Assembly: GCF_034432235.1 (NCBI RefSeq)
Contig: NZ_DAOUCJ010000111.1
Location: 62,001-126,000, forward strand
Length of the DNA: 64,000 nucleotides
Direction: 5' to 3'
Source: Thermoflexus sp.
GTDB taxonomy: Bacteria > Chloroflexota > Anaerolineae > Thermoflexales > Thermoflexaceae
Shown here: positions 1-9,118 of the stretch, one piece after another
Numbering within the stretch: the first letter of the stretch is position 1
Layout of the letters: each line of letters opens with the position of its first letter
Notes under the pieces: generated by a model
The model's database searches: none
The model's input: only the letters and a program-made list of their open reading frames with translations
What the model was told of the DNA's origin: nothing
Program-made: the position numbers and the translations under genes

Positions 1-1008
1 TACACCAAGATCATCCCCCTGACGGATCGCATCGATTACCTCTCCCCGATGTCCAATAACCTGGCCTACGTGATGGCCGTGGAGAAGTTGCTGGGAGTGG
101 AGGTTCCTCTGCGGGCCCAGTATATCCGGGTTATCCTCACGGAGCTCCAGCGCATTGCCAGCCATCTGGTCTGGCTGGGAACCCATGCCCTGGACATCGC
201 AGCGATGAGCGTGTTTCTCTACTGTTTCCGGGAACGGGAGATGATCCTGGACATCTTCGAGATGGTCTCCGGCCAGCGGATGATGGTCTCCTATTTCCGC
301 GTTGGCGGGCTGTGGCGCGATGTCCCCGAGGGGTTCGAGGATGCGGTGCGCGCTTTCCTGAAGCTCATGCCGTCCCGGATCAATGAATACGAGCGCCTGT
401 TGAAGCGGAACCCACTCTGGCTTCGGCGGACGAAGGGGGTGGGGGTGATCTCGCCGGAGGAGGCCATCGCCTGGGGGATCACCGGCCCCTCCCTGCGGGG
501 CTCCGGGGTGAACTACGATGTCCGCAAGGCCCAGCCGTATTCCTCCTATGATCACTTCGAGTTCGACATCCCGCTGGGGGAGAACGGCGACGTTTATGAC
601 CGTTTCATGGTGCGCATCGAGGAGATGCGCCAGAGCCTGCGCATCATCGACCAGGCCCTTCGACGCCTCCCGAAGGGGCCCTACATCACCCCGGATCGCA
701 AGGTGACGCCGCCGCCGAAGGAGGAGCTGGCCTGGAGCATGGAGGCGCTGATCCATCACTTCAAGTTCTGGACGGAAGGGTTTAGCCCGCCGCCGGGCGA
801 GGTCTATCACGCCGTGGAATCTCCGCGCGGGGAGTTCGGGGTCTACATCAACAGCGATGGCTCCCCGAAGCCCCGCCGGGTCCATTTCCGGGCGCCCTCC
901 TTCGTCAATCTCCAGGCCCTCCCGATCATGGCGAAGGGATGCCTGGTGGCCGATCTCGTGGCCATCATCGGCAGTATCGACATCGTGCTGGGGGAAGTGG
1001 ATCGCTGA
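1..1008 (+). CDS. nuoD: NADH-quinone oxidoreductase subunit D, 3' part (5' end outside window)
   Basis: This is the 49-kDa-type subunit of respiratory complex I, which with subunit B lines the quinone-binding cavity of the peripheral arm. The frame is open from base 1, so the start lies upstream; 335 residues are visible. The visible start reads DRIDYLSPMSNN, a segment typical of NuoD, and the C-terminus GSIDIVLGEVDR carries the conserved terminal region of the family. The central stretch around GPSLRGSGVNYDVRK is also characteristic. It is the first visible gene of a plus-strand nuo operon; nuoA, B and C would be expected just upstream. The next gene is not nuoE but an alpha/beta hydrolase 43 bases later. 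Identification is secure. Confidence 0.97.
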   Translation, partial: YTKIIPLTDRIDYLSPMSNNLAYVMAVEKLLGVEVPLRAQYIRVILTELQRIASHLVWLGTHALDIAAMSVFLYCFREREMILDIFEMVSGQRMMVSYFRVGGLWRDVPEGFEDAVRAFLKLMPSRINEYERLLKRNPLWLRRTKGVGVISPEEAIAWGITGPSLRGSGVNYDVRKAQPYSSYDHFEFDIPLGENGDVYDRFMVRIEEMRQSLRIIDQALRRLPKGPYITPDRKVTPPPKEELAWSMEALIHHFKFWTEGFSPPPGEVYHAVESPRGEFGVYINSDGSPKPRRVHFRAPSFVNLQALPIMAKGCLVADLVAIIGSIDIVLGEVDR

Positions 1009-1051
1009 GGGGGCAGGTTCGCCGGCCTATCCTCAAGTCAGGAGGTGAGGG

Positions 1052-1879
1052 ATGCCAGAGGTGGTGATCCGCGGACGCCGCATGTTCTACGAGGAGCACG
1101 GGAGAGGGTTCCCGGTGCTGTTCGGGCACAGCTACCTGTGGGATGCCCGGATGTGGGAGCCCCAGGTGGCCGTCCTCTCGCGGGCCTACCGCTGCATCGT
1201 GCCGGAGATCTGGGCCCACGGCCGCTCAGACCCTCCGCCGCATTCGCCCTACTCGGTGGATGAGCTGGCGGAGGACATGTGGGCTTTCGCCCAGGCCCTG
1301 GGGCTCTCCCGGTTCGCGGTGGTCGGCCTCTCGGTGGGCGGGATGTGGGGGATGCGCCTGGCCCTGAACCACCCGGAGGCCGTCGCCGCCCTGGTGCTGA
1401 TGGATACCGATGCAGGCGCGGAGCCGGAGGAATCCCGGCAACGGTATTTCGCCATGATGGCCGCCGTGGAGCAGGCGGGGGCGCTCCCCCCGCCCATCCT
1501 GGAGGCGCTGGTGCCCTTCTTTTTCTCGCCCGTCACGGTCCAGCGGGACCCGGAGCTCATCGCCCGGTTCAAGGCGGCCCTCGCCGCCGTCCCGCCCGAG
1601 CGCCTGCCGGGGATCCTGGCCATCGGGCGGGGGATCTTCAGCCGGACCTCGGTGCTGGAGCGGCTGGGGGAGATCCGGGCGCCGACCCTGGTGGTGGTGG
1701 GGGCCGATGATGTCTCGCGACCCCCTCATGAGGCGGAGCGGATGGCCCGGGCGATCCCCGGGGCGCGCCTGGAAGTCATCCCCGAGGCCGGGCACATCGT
1801 CAACCTGGAGCGCCCCGATGTGGTGACGCCCCTGCTGGAGGCGTTCCTGGCCCAGGCGCTGGGGGAGGGAGGGCGATGA
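1052..1879 (+). CDS. alpha/beta hydrolase
   Basis: A 275-residue single-domain alpha/beta-fold hydrolase. Visible elements are the oxyanion-hole HG-type turn (FGHSYLWD, about residue 24), the nucleophile elbow GLSVGG with Ser94, a late Asp in VGADD (about 219/220) and the catalytic His in EAGHI (His248). This order and spacing fit the esterase/haloperoxidase-like group; the substrate cannot be read from the sequence. No signal peptide is evident, so it is probably cytoplasmic. An AGGAGG-like site (tcaggaggtgagg) precedes the ATG at 1052. The stop overlaps the next start as ATGA, suggesting translational coupling to the V4R-like gene. It sits inside the nuo operon between nuoD and nuoE, which is unusual. 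Confidence 0.9.
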   Translation: MPEVVIRGRRMFYEEHGRGFPVLFGHSYLWDARMWEPQVAVLSRAYRCIVPEIWAHGRSDPPPHSPYSVDELAEDMWAFAQALGLSRFAVVGLSVGGMWGMRLALNHPEAVAALVLMDTDAGAEPEESRQRYFAMMAAVEQAGALPPPILEALVPFFFSPVTVQRDPELIARFKAALAAVPPERLPGILAIGRGIFSRTSVLERLGEIRAPTLVVVGADDVSRPPHEAERMARAIPGARLEVIPEAGHIVNLERPDVVTPLLEAFLAQALGEGGR

Positions 1880-2484
1880 GCGGGCAGCTCACCCATCGTT
1901 ACGCCCGCCAGATCCTGGATGCGGCCCGATCCATCATCGGTCCAGAGGCATGGCGGGATGCGCTGCGGCGGGCCGGGCTGGAGCGTTATGAGGAGGCCTT
2001 ACCACCCCTCAGCCCGGAGCCGGGGGTCACGTTCCAGGAGATCTCCGCGTTCTGCTACGCCATCCGGGAGCGGTTCGGCCCGGATGGGGGCTGGATGCTC
2101 CGCCGGATCGGGCATGAGGTCCTGCGTCGGGATCTCCAGGCCTATGGTTGGGTGGCGAACTTGATCCGCATGGTCTCCGGGTTCCTGCATGCACCCCGGG
2201 AGCGGGTTTACAACGCCTGGCAGCGGGCGGCCGCGGTGGTCCGCACGGAGACCGGCTCTTCGCCCCGCGTGTGGCGGGAGGGGGATCGGATTTACTGGGA
2301 GAACCCCTCCTGTCCTTACTGCGTGGATATCCGCTGTGCGGAGCCGTGCTGTGATCTCCCCGCCGGCGTGCTGGAGGCGCTGACAGCCTGGGTGCTGGAG
2401 CGGCCGACGGAGGCGGTCCACGTGATGGAGGAAGCCTGCCGCGGCCGGGGAGACCCCGCCTGCCGCTATCGGGTCGAGGTGTGA
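1876..2484 (+). CDS. V4R-domain-like cysteine-rich protein
   Basis: A 202-residue protein whose C-terminal half resembles the V4R (4-vinyl reductase) small-molecule-binding domain: it ends in the family-like pattern EEACRGRGDPACRYRVEV (Cys188 and Cys196). Further cysteines cluster at 146, 149, 154, 158 and 159, suggesting metal binding. The N-terminal half is helical without a recognisable domain. V4R domains are known as ligand or redox sensors and as parts of chlorophyll-synthesis and phenol-response proteins; the role here is unknown. The start overlaps the hydrolase stop by 4 bases, so the two are probably co-translated. No transmembrane segment is seen. The domain call is a motif-level inference, not a confirmed match. 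Confidence 0.65.
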   Translation: MSGQLTHRYARQILDAARSIIGPEAWRDALRRAGLERYEEALPPLSPEPGVTFQEISAFCYAIRERFGPDGGWMLRRIGHEVLRRDLQAYGWVANLIRMVSGFLHAPRERVYNAWQRAAAVVRTETGSSPRVWREGDRIYWENPSCPYCVDIRCAEPCCDLPAGVLEALTAWVLERPTEAVHVMEEACRGRGDPACRYRVEV

Positions 2485-2556
2485 GGGGAACTCCGCGGGC
2501 GCTGGGCTCGCGCGTGCGGAAAGCAGGGTTTTCCATCCTGAATCGAGGCGGAGAGG

Positions 2557-3033
2557 ATGCTCCGGGAGAAATACGCGCAGGAGATTGAGGCGATCCTGGC
2601 GAAATATCCGGTGAAGCGTTCGGCGATCCTCCCCCTGCTCTATCTGGTGCAGCAGGAATATGGCTACTGCACCGAGGAGGGCATCCGGGAGGTGGCGGAG
2701 ATCACCGGCGTCAGCCCCACGGAGGTTCGGGAGGTGGTGGGCTTCTACACCCTTTTCTATGATCGCCCCATCGGCCGCCACCGGATCCAGATCTGTGATG
2801 ATCTCCCCTGTGCGCTGCGAGGGGCGGACGAACTGGTGGCGTATGCCATCCGCCGCCTGGGGGTGCGCCCCGGCGAGACCACGCCGGATGGCCGGTTCAC
2901 CCTGGAGACCGTGATGTGCATCGGAGCGTGCCATCGGGCGCCCGCCATGCAGGTGGATCTGGAGTTTGTGGAGCATGTGACCCCCGAGGTTTTCGATCGA
3001 GTGATTGAAGATCTCTCCCGGGATGGGATGTGA
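2557..3033 (+). CDS. nuoE: NADH-quinone oxidoreductase subunit E
   Basis: The 24-kDa-type subunit of complex I, 158 residues, carrying the N1a [2Fe-2S] cluster in the NADH-dehydrogenase module. The four ligands are visible as C-x4-C (Cys80, Cys85) and C-x3-C (Cys121, Cys125), the latter in MCIGACHRAP. The N-terminal helical bundle (LPLLYLVQQEYG) is also typical. Start is the ATG at 2557 with a purine-rich site (ggcggagagg) just before it. The stop overlaps the nuoF start region, consistent with coupled translation of the two flavoprotein-module subunits. Confidence 0.97.
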   Translation: MLREKYAQEIEAILAKYPVKRSAILPLLYLVQQEYGYCTEEGIREVAEITGVSPTEVREVVGFYTLFYDRPIGRHRIQICDDLPCALRGADELVAYAIRRLGVRPGETTPDGRFTLETVMCIGACHRAPAMQVDLEFVEHVTPEVFDRVIEDLSRDGM

Positions 3034-4319
3034 TGGGACGCTATATCCTGTTGCGACATCGGGAGATCCCCGATCTCCATCGTCTGGAGGTCTACGTCCG
3101 CCACGGCGGCTATGAGGCGTGGCGGAAGGCCCTCACCGCTATGACCCCGGATCAGGTGATCGAGGAGGTGAAGGCCTCCGGCCTGCGGGGGCGAGGCGGG
3201 GCGGGCTTCCCCACCGGGATGAAGTGGTCCTTCGTGCCGAAAGATGTGTTCCCGAAATATGTGGTGGTCAACGCCGATGAATCCGAGCCGGGGACCTTCA
3301 AGGATCGCGAGATCATGGAGGGGAATCCCCACCAGCTGATCGAGGGGGCGCTTTTGGCTGCTTATGCGATCCAGGCGGAGCGTGTTTATATCTATATCCG
3401 TGGGGAGTACCGCTCGGTGGCCCGCCGCCTGGAAGCGGCCATCGCGGAGGCCTACGCGGCTGGCTTCATCGGCCGCAACGTCCTGGGCACGAGTTATTCC
3501 GTGGAGATGTTCGTTCACCTGGGGGCCGGGGCTTATATCTGTGGGGAGGAGACGGCGCTCCTGGAATCCCTCGAGGGGAAGATCGGCCATCCCCGGGTGC
3601 GTCCGCCGTTCCCGGCGACCTATGGCCTCTACGGCCAGCCGACGGTGGTCAACAACGTGGAGACTCTGGCCAATGTGCCTCCGATTATCCTCCACGGCGC
3701 GGCCTGGTATCGGACGATGGGAACGGAGAAAAGCCCGGGCCCCAAGATCTTCTGCCTGAGCGGCCGGGTGCGCCGGCCGGGCAACTATGAGGCGGAGCTG
3801 GGCAAGATCACCTTCCGGGATCTCATCTTTGGGGAAGAATACGGTCAGGGCCTGCTGGAGGATGGGCGGACGGTGAAGGCCATCCTCCCGGCGGGGGCCT
3901 CCGCCCCCATGCTGCCGGCCTCCGCCCTGGACACCCCCCTGGATTACGAATCCGTCCAGGCCGCTGGCTCCATGCTGGGTTCGGCTTCCATCATCGTCCT
4001 GGATGACACGGTGGACATCGTCTGGGCGGCTTACAAGATGGTGCGGTTCTTTCAGCATGAGTCCTGTGGCAAGTGCACGCCGTGCCGGGAGGGAACTTAC
4101 TGGTTGCGCCGGGTCTATGAGCGGATCATCGCCGGTCGCGGACGCCCTCAGGATCCCGAGCTTCTGGAGAGCATCGCCCGTCAGATGGCGGGCAAGACCC
4201 TCTGCCCCCTGGGGGACTTCGCCACCAGCCCGGTGCTCTCCAGCCTGAAGTATTTCCGAAAGGAATACGAGGCCTATCTCCAGCGCGTGGCGAAGACACC
4301 CGCGGAGATGCCTGCCTGA
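3030..4319 (+). CDS. nuoF: NADH-quinone oxidoreductase subunit F
   Basis: The 51-kDa subunit of complex I (429 residues), which binds NADH and FMN and carries the N3 [4Fe-4S] cluster. The FMN/NADH glycine-rich segment GRGGAGFPTGMKW lies near residue 55, and the cluster ligands appear as ESCGKCTPCREGT near residue 345 plus a fourth Cys in TLCPLGDFA near 392. The start may be GTG at 3030 or ATG at 3033; both overlap the nuoE stop. Length matches the family. Downstream, the operon is interrupted by two non-nuo genes before nuoG. Confidence 0.97.
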   Translation: MMGRYILLRHREIPDLHRLEVYVRHGGYEAWRKALTAMTPDQVIEEVKASGLRGRGGAGFPTGMKWSFVPKDVFPKYVVVNADESEPGTFKDREIMEGNPHQLIEGALLAAYAIQAERVYIYIRGEYRSVARRLEAAIAEAYAAGFIGRNVLGTSYSVEMFVHLGAGAYICGEETALLESLEGKIGHPRVRPPFPATYGLYGQPTVVNNVETLANVPPIILHGAAWYRTMGTEKSPGPKIFCLSGRVRRPGNYEAELGKITFRDLIFGEEYGQGLLEDGRTVKAILPAGASAPMLPASALDTPLDYESVQAAGSMLGSASIIVLDDTVDIVWAAYKMVRFFQHESCGKCTPCREGTYWLRRVYERIIAGRGRPQDPELLESIARQMAGKTLCPLGDFATSPVLSSLKYFRKEYEAYLQRVAKTPAEMPA

Positions 4320-4413
4320 GCGGCGGGAGGCCTGGAGACGCGCACGTCCAGGCCAACCCCAGCAAGGGTAAGGCGGTGGCTGGATTGCGTGGATGCCGAT
4401 GGCGGGAGGGACG

Positions 4414-4701
4414 ATGCCCCGTGCGCCTTTCTCGTGGAGCGGGGATTTAACCGAGGAGGAGATCCGGCGAATCCTCCGCGAGGGGGATCCGGAGGAGCGA
4501 GCTCGCCTGATCGGGCGGATCGTCTCGGAGGCCCCCTTCGAGGCCATCTGGCAGTATGTCACGCCGGCGGAGATCGCGGCGAACTGGCCGGTGGTCCGGC
4601 GCTACATCTGGCCGCCGGACCTGCGCGAGATCTGGGAGTGGGGTCTCCATGTCTGGGGATATGAGGTCGCTTCTGACGCCCCTCCAGAGGAGGGTGCTTA
4701 A
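4414..4701 (+). CDS. small protein partnered with AbiEii-like nucleotidyltransferase (possible antitoxin)
   Basis: A 95-residue acidic helical protein of unknown family. It opens with a LTEEEIRRILREGDPEERARLIGRI-like helical region and has several tryptophans in the second half (WQYVTP, IWPPDLREIWEW). An ATG at 4393 is also in frame, but the ATG at 4414 has the better ribosome site (GGGAGGG at 4404-4410). Its last 53 bases overlap the following nucleotidyltransferase gene. Small proteins encoded directly before AbiEii/AbiGii-type nucleotidyltransferases are often their antitoxins or partners; that role is inferred from position only. There is no homology to complex I subunits. Confidence 0.6.
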   Translation: MPRAPFSWSGDLTEEEIRRILREGDPEERARLIGRIVSEAPFEAIWQYVTPAEIAANWPVVRRYIWPPDLREIWEWGLHVWGYEVASDAPPEEGA

Positions 4702-5335
4702 AGCGTTCTTCGCCAGGCCCTTTGCTCACCAGTTCGTGCTCACTGGAGGGACCGCGCTGGCTGCCTTTTACCTGTTCCATCGAATCAGTGAGGATCTGGA
4801 CCTGTTCACGCCGAACCCAGGGGACATGCAGGACGTGGAGCGTGGGATAAGCGACATCGCCCATCAGGAAGGGCTGGCGGTGGCGCTCGAACGACGCTCC
4901 CCTTTTTTCTGTCGTGTCTTCCTGTTCGAAGCGGAGGGCTCCTCACCCTTGAAGGTGGATCTCGCCTATGATCCTGGACCCTGGTTCGGCTCCCCGGTGG
5001 AGCGGGAAGGAATACAGGTGGATTCCCTGGAAAACATTGCGGCCAACAAGGTAACCGCTCTGATGAGCCGTGGCGAGCTGCGGGATTTCATCGATCTTTA
5101 CTTCGTTTTGAAGGATACGGGTTGGACTTTCGATCATCTGCTGACCCTGGCGCGTCAGAAGGATCCGGGACTGAAGGAGTTCTATCTGGCGGGTTTCATT
5201 CATCAGCAGTTGAAGCGGATGCGGGCCCTTCCGCCTTTATACCGGCCTCTGGATCTGGAGGACTTCCGACGGTTCTATGCGGACCTGGCGGAGACATTGA
5301 TGCGTCGCTCCAGGCCGGACGTCTATGGGGGCTGA
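4649..5335 (+). CDS. nucleotidyltransferase, AbiEii/AbiGii toxin-like family
   Basis: A 228-residue protein of the DNA polymerase beta-like (minimal nucleotidyltransferase) superfamily, AbiEii/AbiGii type. The diagnostic segment is LTGGTALAAFYLFHRISEDL followed by DLF, giving the GG motif at residues 33-34 and the metal-binding DxD pair at Asp49/Asp51. A later Asp in KVDLAY is a likely third acidic residue. In characterised AbiE systems the family member is a GTP-binding toxin controlled by an AbiEi-type antitoxin; many relatives are uncharacterised. The start at ATG 4649 follows gggagtgggg; ATG 4661 is a second option. It overlaps the upstream small gene and sits between nuoF and nuoG on the operon strand. 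Confidence 0.8.
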   Translation: MSGDMRSLLTPLQRRVLKAFFARPFAHQFVLTGGTALAAFYLFHRISEDLDLFTPNPGDMQDVERGISDIAHQEGLAVALERRSPFFCRVFLFEAEGSSPLKVDLAYDPGPWFGSPVEREGIQVDSLENIAANKVTALMSRGELRDFIDLYFVLKDTGWTFDHLLTLARQKDPGLKEFYLAGFIHQQLKRMRALPPLYRPLDLEDFRRFYADLAETLMRRSRPDVYGG

Positions 5336-5400
5336 GGGGAGGGGTTAGGGAGCGGCGACACCGCGTCTCTCCGCCCTGAACTCACGATGAGGAGTGAGGA

Positions 5401-7989
5401 ATGGCAGGAACGGTGCGGATCCTGATCGATGATCGCTCCATCGAGGTGCCGGCCGGCATGCTGGTGGTGGACGCGGCCAAGCAGGCCGGGATCGATATCC
5501 CGGTGTTCTGTTACCATCCCAAGCTCGAGCCGGCCGGGATGTGCCGGATGTGTCTGGTGGAGGTGGGGACGATCCAGGTGGATCCGAACACCCGGCAGCC
5601 CCTCCGGGATGAGGAGGGACGGCCGGTGGTGCGCTGGATGCCCCGCCTTCAGACCGCCTGCACCACCCGGGTCGCCGAGGGCATGGTGGTGCGGACGAAC
5701 ACCCTCCAGGTTCGGGAGGCCCAGCGGGCGGTCCTGGAGTTCCTGCTGACCAGCCATCCTCTGGATTGCCCGATCTGCGACAAGGGCGGGGAATGCCCCC
5801 TCCAGAATCTCACGATGCGCTATGGCCCCGCCGAATCCCGCTTCGACTACTGGGATAAGATGCACCAGGAGAAGCGGGTCCCCCTGGGGGATCTCATCAT
5901 CCTGGATCGGGAGCGGTGTATCCTCTGCGGCCGCTGTATCCGTTTCCAGGAGGAGATCGCTGATGATCCGGTGCTGGGGTTCTCCGATCGCGGGCGGGGC
6001 ATGGAGATCATCACCTTCTCCGATCCGCCCTTCGCCAGTTACTTCTCCGGTAACACCACGGATATCTGTCCGGTGGGCGCCCTGACCACCACGGATTTCC
6101 GATTCCGGGCCCGGCCCTGGGAGATGACGCCGATCCCTAGCATCTGCCCCCACTGCCCGGTGGGCTGCAACATCACCCTGGACATACGGCCCTCGGCCCG
6201 CAAGGGTGGATGGGATATCCTGCGGGTGATGCCGCGCCAGCATGAGGAGGTCAATGAGATCTGGATCTGCGATAAGGGGCGCTTTGTGCATCACTTCGCC
6301 ACGGCGGAAGATCGCCTCCGGCAGCCCCTGATCCGGCGGGACGGTGAGCTGGTCCCGGTTTCCTGGGAGGAGGCGCTGGATCGCGTGGCGGAGGCCATGC
6401 GGCAGGCCGGATCTCGGGCCGCCGGCATCATCGGGGATCGTCTTCCCAACGAGGATCTTTACTTGTTTCGCAAATTGTTCGAGGAGGCCCTGGGATCCCC
6501 CTGGGTGACTATGGATCCCCCGGTCTTCGGAGGGGAGTGGGTCGCCCGTTACGGGGTGGGGGTCGGCACGGACTTCGGACGGATGGGGCCGGGGAGCCTG
6601 ATCGTGGTGATGGCGGGCGATCTGGAGGAGGAGGCTCCGGTCTGGTTCCTGCGCGTCCGGGGGGCGGTGCGCCGGGGCGCCCGGCTGATCGTGGCGGGGG
6701 GCAAGCCCCAGAAGGCCGAACGTTATGCGGATCCGATCCTCCGATACCGCTTCGGGACGGAAGTCCTGGTCCTGGTCGGGGTGTTGCAGGTGTTGCTGGA
6801 GGAGAACCGGGTGGCCCCTGAGGCTCTTCCCCGATTGGAGGGCCTGGAGGCCCTAAGGAAGGCCGTAGCGGATTACCCGCTGGACGAGATCAGCGATCGG
6901 ACGGGGGTCCCGGTGGAGCCGCTGAAGGCGTTCGCCCGGGCGATCGCCGAGGCCCGGGAGGTGGTTTTCATATTCGGCCGGGAAGGCGTGATGGATGGCG
7001 AGGCGTTCGCGGGAATGGCAGCGAACGTGCTCGCCCTCACCGGCCATGTGGGCCGTCCGAACAACGGCCTGCTTCCCCTCTGGCCCCACGCCAACACGCA
7101 GGGAGCCCTCGATTTCATCGGCGTCCGCCCGCTCCCGGAGGAGGTCCCGGCCCTTTATGTGGTCGGGGCGGATCCGGTGGGGGATGGACGAGTGATGCCG
7201 CGGACGGGTTTCCTGGTGGTCCAGGATCTCTTCCTCACAGAAACCGCCCGGATGGCCGACGTGGTGTTGCCGGCCCAGTCATGGGCGGAGCGGGACGGCA
7301 CGTTCACCAGTGGGGACCGTCGGGTGCAGCGGTTCTATAAGGCGATCCCAGCGGTTGGCGAGGCCCGGGGGGACTGGGAGATCTTCGTCGCCCTGGCCCT
7401 CCGCCTGGGCCAGCGATGGCGGTATCTCTCCCCCGAAGCGGTCATGGATGAGATCGCGCGGACGATCCCGCGCTATGCCGGGATGGATTATGGGGCGCTG
7501 GCCTGGACCCGGCCGCAGTGGCCGCCGGTAGGCACCGCGCGGGATCTCTACTTCGGTGGAACGGCCCGGCCGAACACGGCCGGGCTGGGCCGTGCCTGGG
7601 CGTCGGAAGCGGAGGACCCCGAGGCCCGATGGCCGCTGTTCTGGAAGGCCCTTGAGGTCCCCTCTGAAGAGGTGATGCTGGCGGTTCCGACCCGCCGGCT
7701 CTATCACGAGGGAACGCTGATCGCCCGCACGCCCCATTTGCGGAGCTGGGTGGTTCCGTGGATGGCGCGCATGCATCCGGAGACCGCCCGGCGGTTACAG
7801 CTGGAGGCGGGCCGGATGGCCATAATCCAGGCGAACAGCCGGATGCTCCGTCTGCCGGTGGAGGTGGACCCGGCTGTTCCGCCCCAGGTCATCCTGCTTC
7901 CGGCGAGCCTGGCCCCTCGCGCCGGCGCCGTGCAGGCCCTTCCGGTGGAGTTCCGGGTGGAGGTTGGGGATGGTGCCCTTCCTCGTTGA
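5401..7989 (+). CDS. nuoG: NADH-quinone oxidoreductase subunit G
   Basis: The large iron-sulfur subunit of complex I (862 residues). The N-terminal ferredoxin domain has [2Fe-2S] ligands Cys37, Cys48, Cys51 and Cys87; a His-Cys cluster follows (His119, Cys123, Cys126, Cys132 in HPLDCPICDKGGEC); then CILCGRCIRFQEEI and CPVGAL supply further [4Fe-4S] ligands. A CPHCPVGCN motif near 249-256 opens the molybdopterin-oxidoreductase-like region, which fills the remaining 600 residues. Start ATG 5401 is preceded by gatgaggagtgagga. The 3' end overlaps nuoH by about 20 bases. Confidence 0.97.
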   Translation: MAGTVRILIDDRSIEVPAGMLVVDAAKQAGIDIPVFCYHPKLEPAGMCRMCLVEVGTIQVDPNTRQPLRDEEGRPVVRWMPRLQTACTTRVAEGMVVRTNTLQVREAQRAVLEFLLTSHPLDCPICDKGGECPLQNLTMRYGPAESRFDYWDKMHQEKRVPLGDLIILDRERCILCGRCIRFQEEIADDPVLGFSDRGRGMEIITFSDPPFASYFSGNTTDICPVGALTTTDFRFRARPWEMTPIPSICPHCPVGCNITLDIRPSARKGGWDILRVMPRQHEEVNEIWICDKGRFVHHFATAEDRLRQPLIRRDGELVPVSWEEALDRVAEAMRQAGSRAAGIIGDRLPNEDLYLFRKLFEEALGSPWVTMDPPVFGGEWVARYGVGVGTDFGRMGPGSLIVVMAGDLEEEAPVWFLRVRGAVRRGARLIVAGGKPQKAERYADPILRYRFGTEVLVLVGVLQVLLEENRVAPEALPRLEGLEALRKAVADYPLDEISDRTGVPVEPLKAFARAIAEAREVVFIFGREGVMDGEAFAGMAANVLALTGHVGRPNNGLLPLWPHANTQGALDFIGVRPLPEEVPALYVVGADPVGDGRVMPRTGFLVVQDLFLTETARMADVVLPAQSWAERDGTFTSGDRRVQRFYKAIPAVGEARGDWEIFVALALRLGQRWRYLSPEAVMDEIARTIPRYAGMDYGALAWTRPQWPPVGTARDLYFGGTARPNTAGLGRAWASEAEDPEARWPLFWKALEVPSEEVMLAVPTRRLYHEGTLIARTPHLRSWVVPWMARMHPETARRLQLEAGRMAIIQANSRMLRLPVEVDPAVPPQVILLPASLAPRAGAVQALPVEFRVEVGDGALPR

Positions 7990-8968
7990 GGCGGTCATCA
8001 AGAGCACGATCCTGGTTCTGCTGCTGCTGACCGGCTTCGCCTATCTCACCCTGGCGGAGCGCAAGCTGGTGGCCGATTTCCAGGCCCGGATCGGGCCGAA
8101 CCGGGCGGGCCCTTACGGGTTGCTCCAGCCGCTGGCCGATGCGGTGAAGCTGTGCTTCAAAGAGGATTTCATCCCGGCATATGCTGATCGCATCCTCTTT
8201 GTGCTGGCGCCGCTGATCACCCTGATCCCCGCCATCCTGATTTTCGCCGTGATCCCCTTCGGCCCGGAGCTGACCCTGTTGGGGCATCGGACCCGTCTCC
8301 AGTTGACGGATGTTAACGTGGGGGTTCTCTATATTGTAGCCGTCACGTCGATCAGCGTGTATGGGATCACCCTGGCCGGATGGGCCTCGAACAATAAATA
8401 CGCGCTGCTGGGAGGCATCCGGGCCTCGGCCCAGATGATCAGCTACGAGCTGGCGATGGGGCTGGCGATCGTGAGCGTGGTGCTGACCACGGGGACTCTC
8501 CAGGTGAGCGGGATCGTGGAAGCGCAGCGCAACGGGTGGTTGCTCTTCCTCCAGCCGCTGGCGGCGATCATCTTCTTCATCACCGGGCTGGCTGAGATCA
8601 AACGGGCGCCCTTCGATCTGGTGGAAGCGGAACAGGAGCTGACAGCCGGGTATCTGACAGAATACAGCAGCATGAAGTTCGCCCTCTTCTTCATGGCCGA
8701 ATACGTGAAAATGATCGGCTTCAGTGCCCTGATGACCACCTTCTTTCTGGGCGGATACCTGGGCCCCTTTGTGGACCAGTATCCCGCCCTGGGGGTGGTT
8801 TACTTCACCCTGAAGGTCGCCCTTCTCATCTTCTTGATGATCTGGATCCGGGCCACGCTCCCCCGGATCCGGTATGATCAGCTGATGGCCCTGGGATGGA
8901 AGGTGCTGTTGCCGCTCTCTCTGGCGAATGTGATGGGGACCGCGGTGGTGGTGGCCTTAACGGCCTGA
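7970..8968 (+). CDS. nuoH: NADH-quinone oxidoreductase subunit H
   Basis: The membrane subunit of complex I at the junction with the peripheral arm, close to the quinone entry. It has about eight transmembrane helices. Typical segments are LAERKLVADFQARIGPNRAG and AEIKRAPFDLVEAEQEL, both hallmark NuoH loops, and IRATLPRIRYDQLM near the C-terminus. A TTG at 7964 is in frame, but ATG 7970 lies 6 bases after GGAGG (7959-7963) and is preferred; this gives 332 residues. The gene begins inside the end of nuoG, so the two are probably translationally coupled. Confidence 0.97.
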   Translation: MVPFLVEAVIKSTILVLLLLTGFAYLTLAERKLVADFQARIGPNRAGPYGLLQPLADAVKLCFKEDFIPAYADRILFVLAPLITLIPAILIFAVIPFGPELTLLGHRTRLQLTDVNVGVLYIVAVTSISVYGITLAGWASNNKYALLGGIRASAQMISYELAMGLAIVSVVLTTGTLQVSGIVEAQRNGWLLFLQPLAAIIFFITGLAEIKRAPFDLVEAEQELTAGYLTEYSSMKFALFFMAEYVKMIGFSALMTTFFLGGYLGPFVDQYPALGVVYFTLKVALLIFLMIWIRATLPRIRYDQLMALGWKVLLPLSLANVMGTAVVVALTA

Positions 8969-9118
8969 GATCGCTGAGGTCGGGACAGGCCCCTGCGGCT
9001 TGCTCACCGAGGGGGGTGCCGATCGGTTCGCGGAGAGAGGCGATTCCGCCTCCCGGGTAGGAGCTGAACAGCGTAAATCCTTTTCCAAAACCTCTCGCGC
9101 TGGGAGCGAGGTGATCCG

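Noticed and set aside
2757..4562. A 601-codon minus-strand open frame opposite nuoE/nuoF
   Set aside because: Antisense to certain complex I genes, low-complexity composition and no ribosome site.
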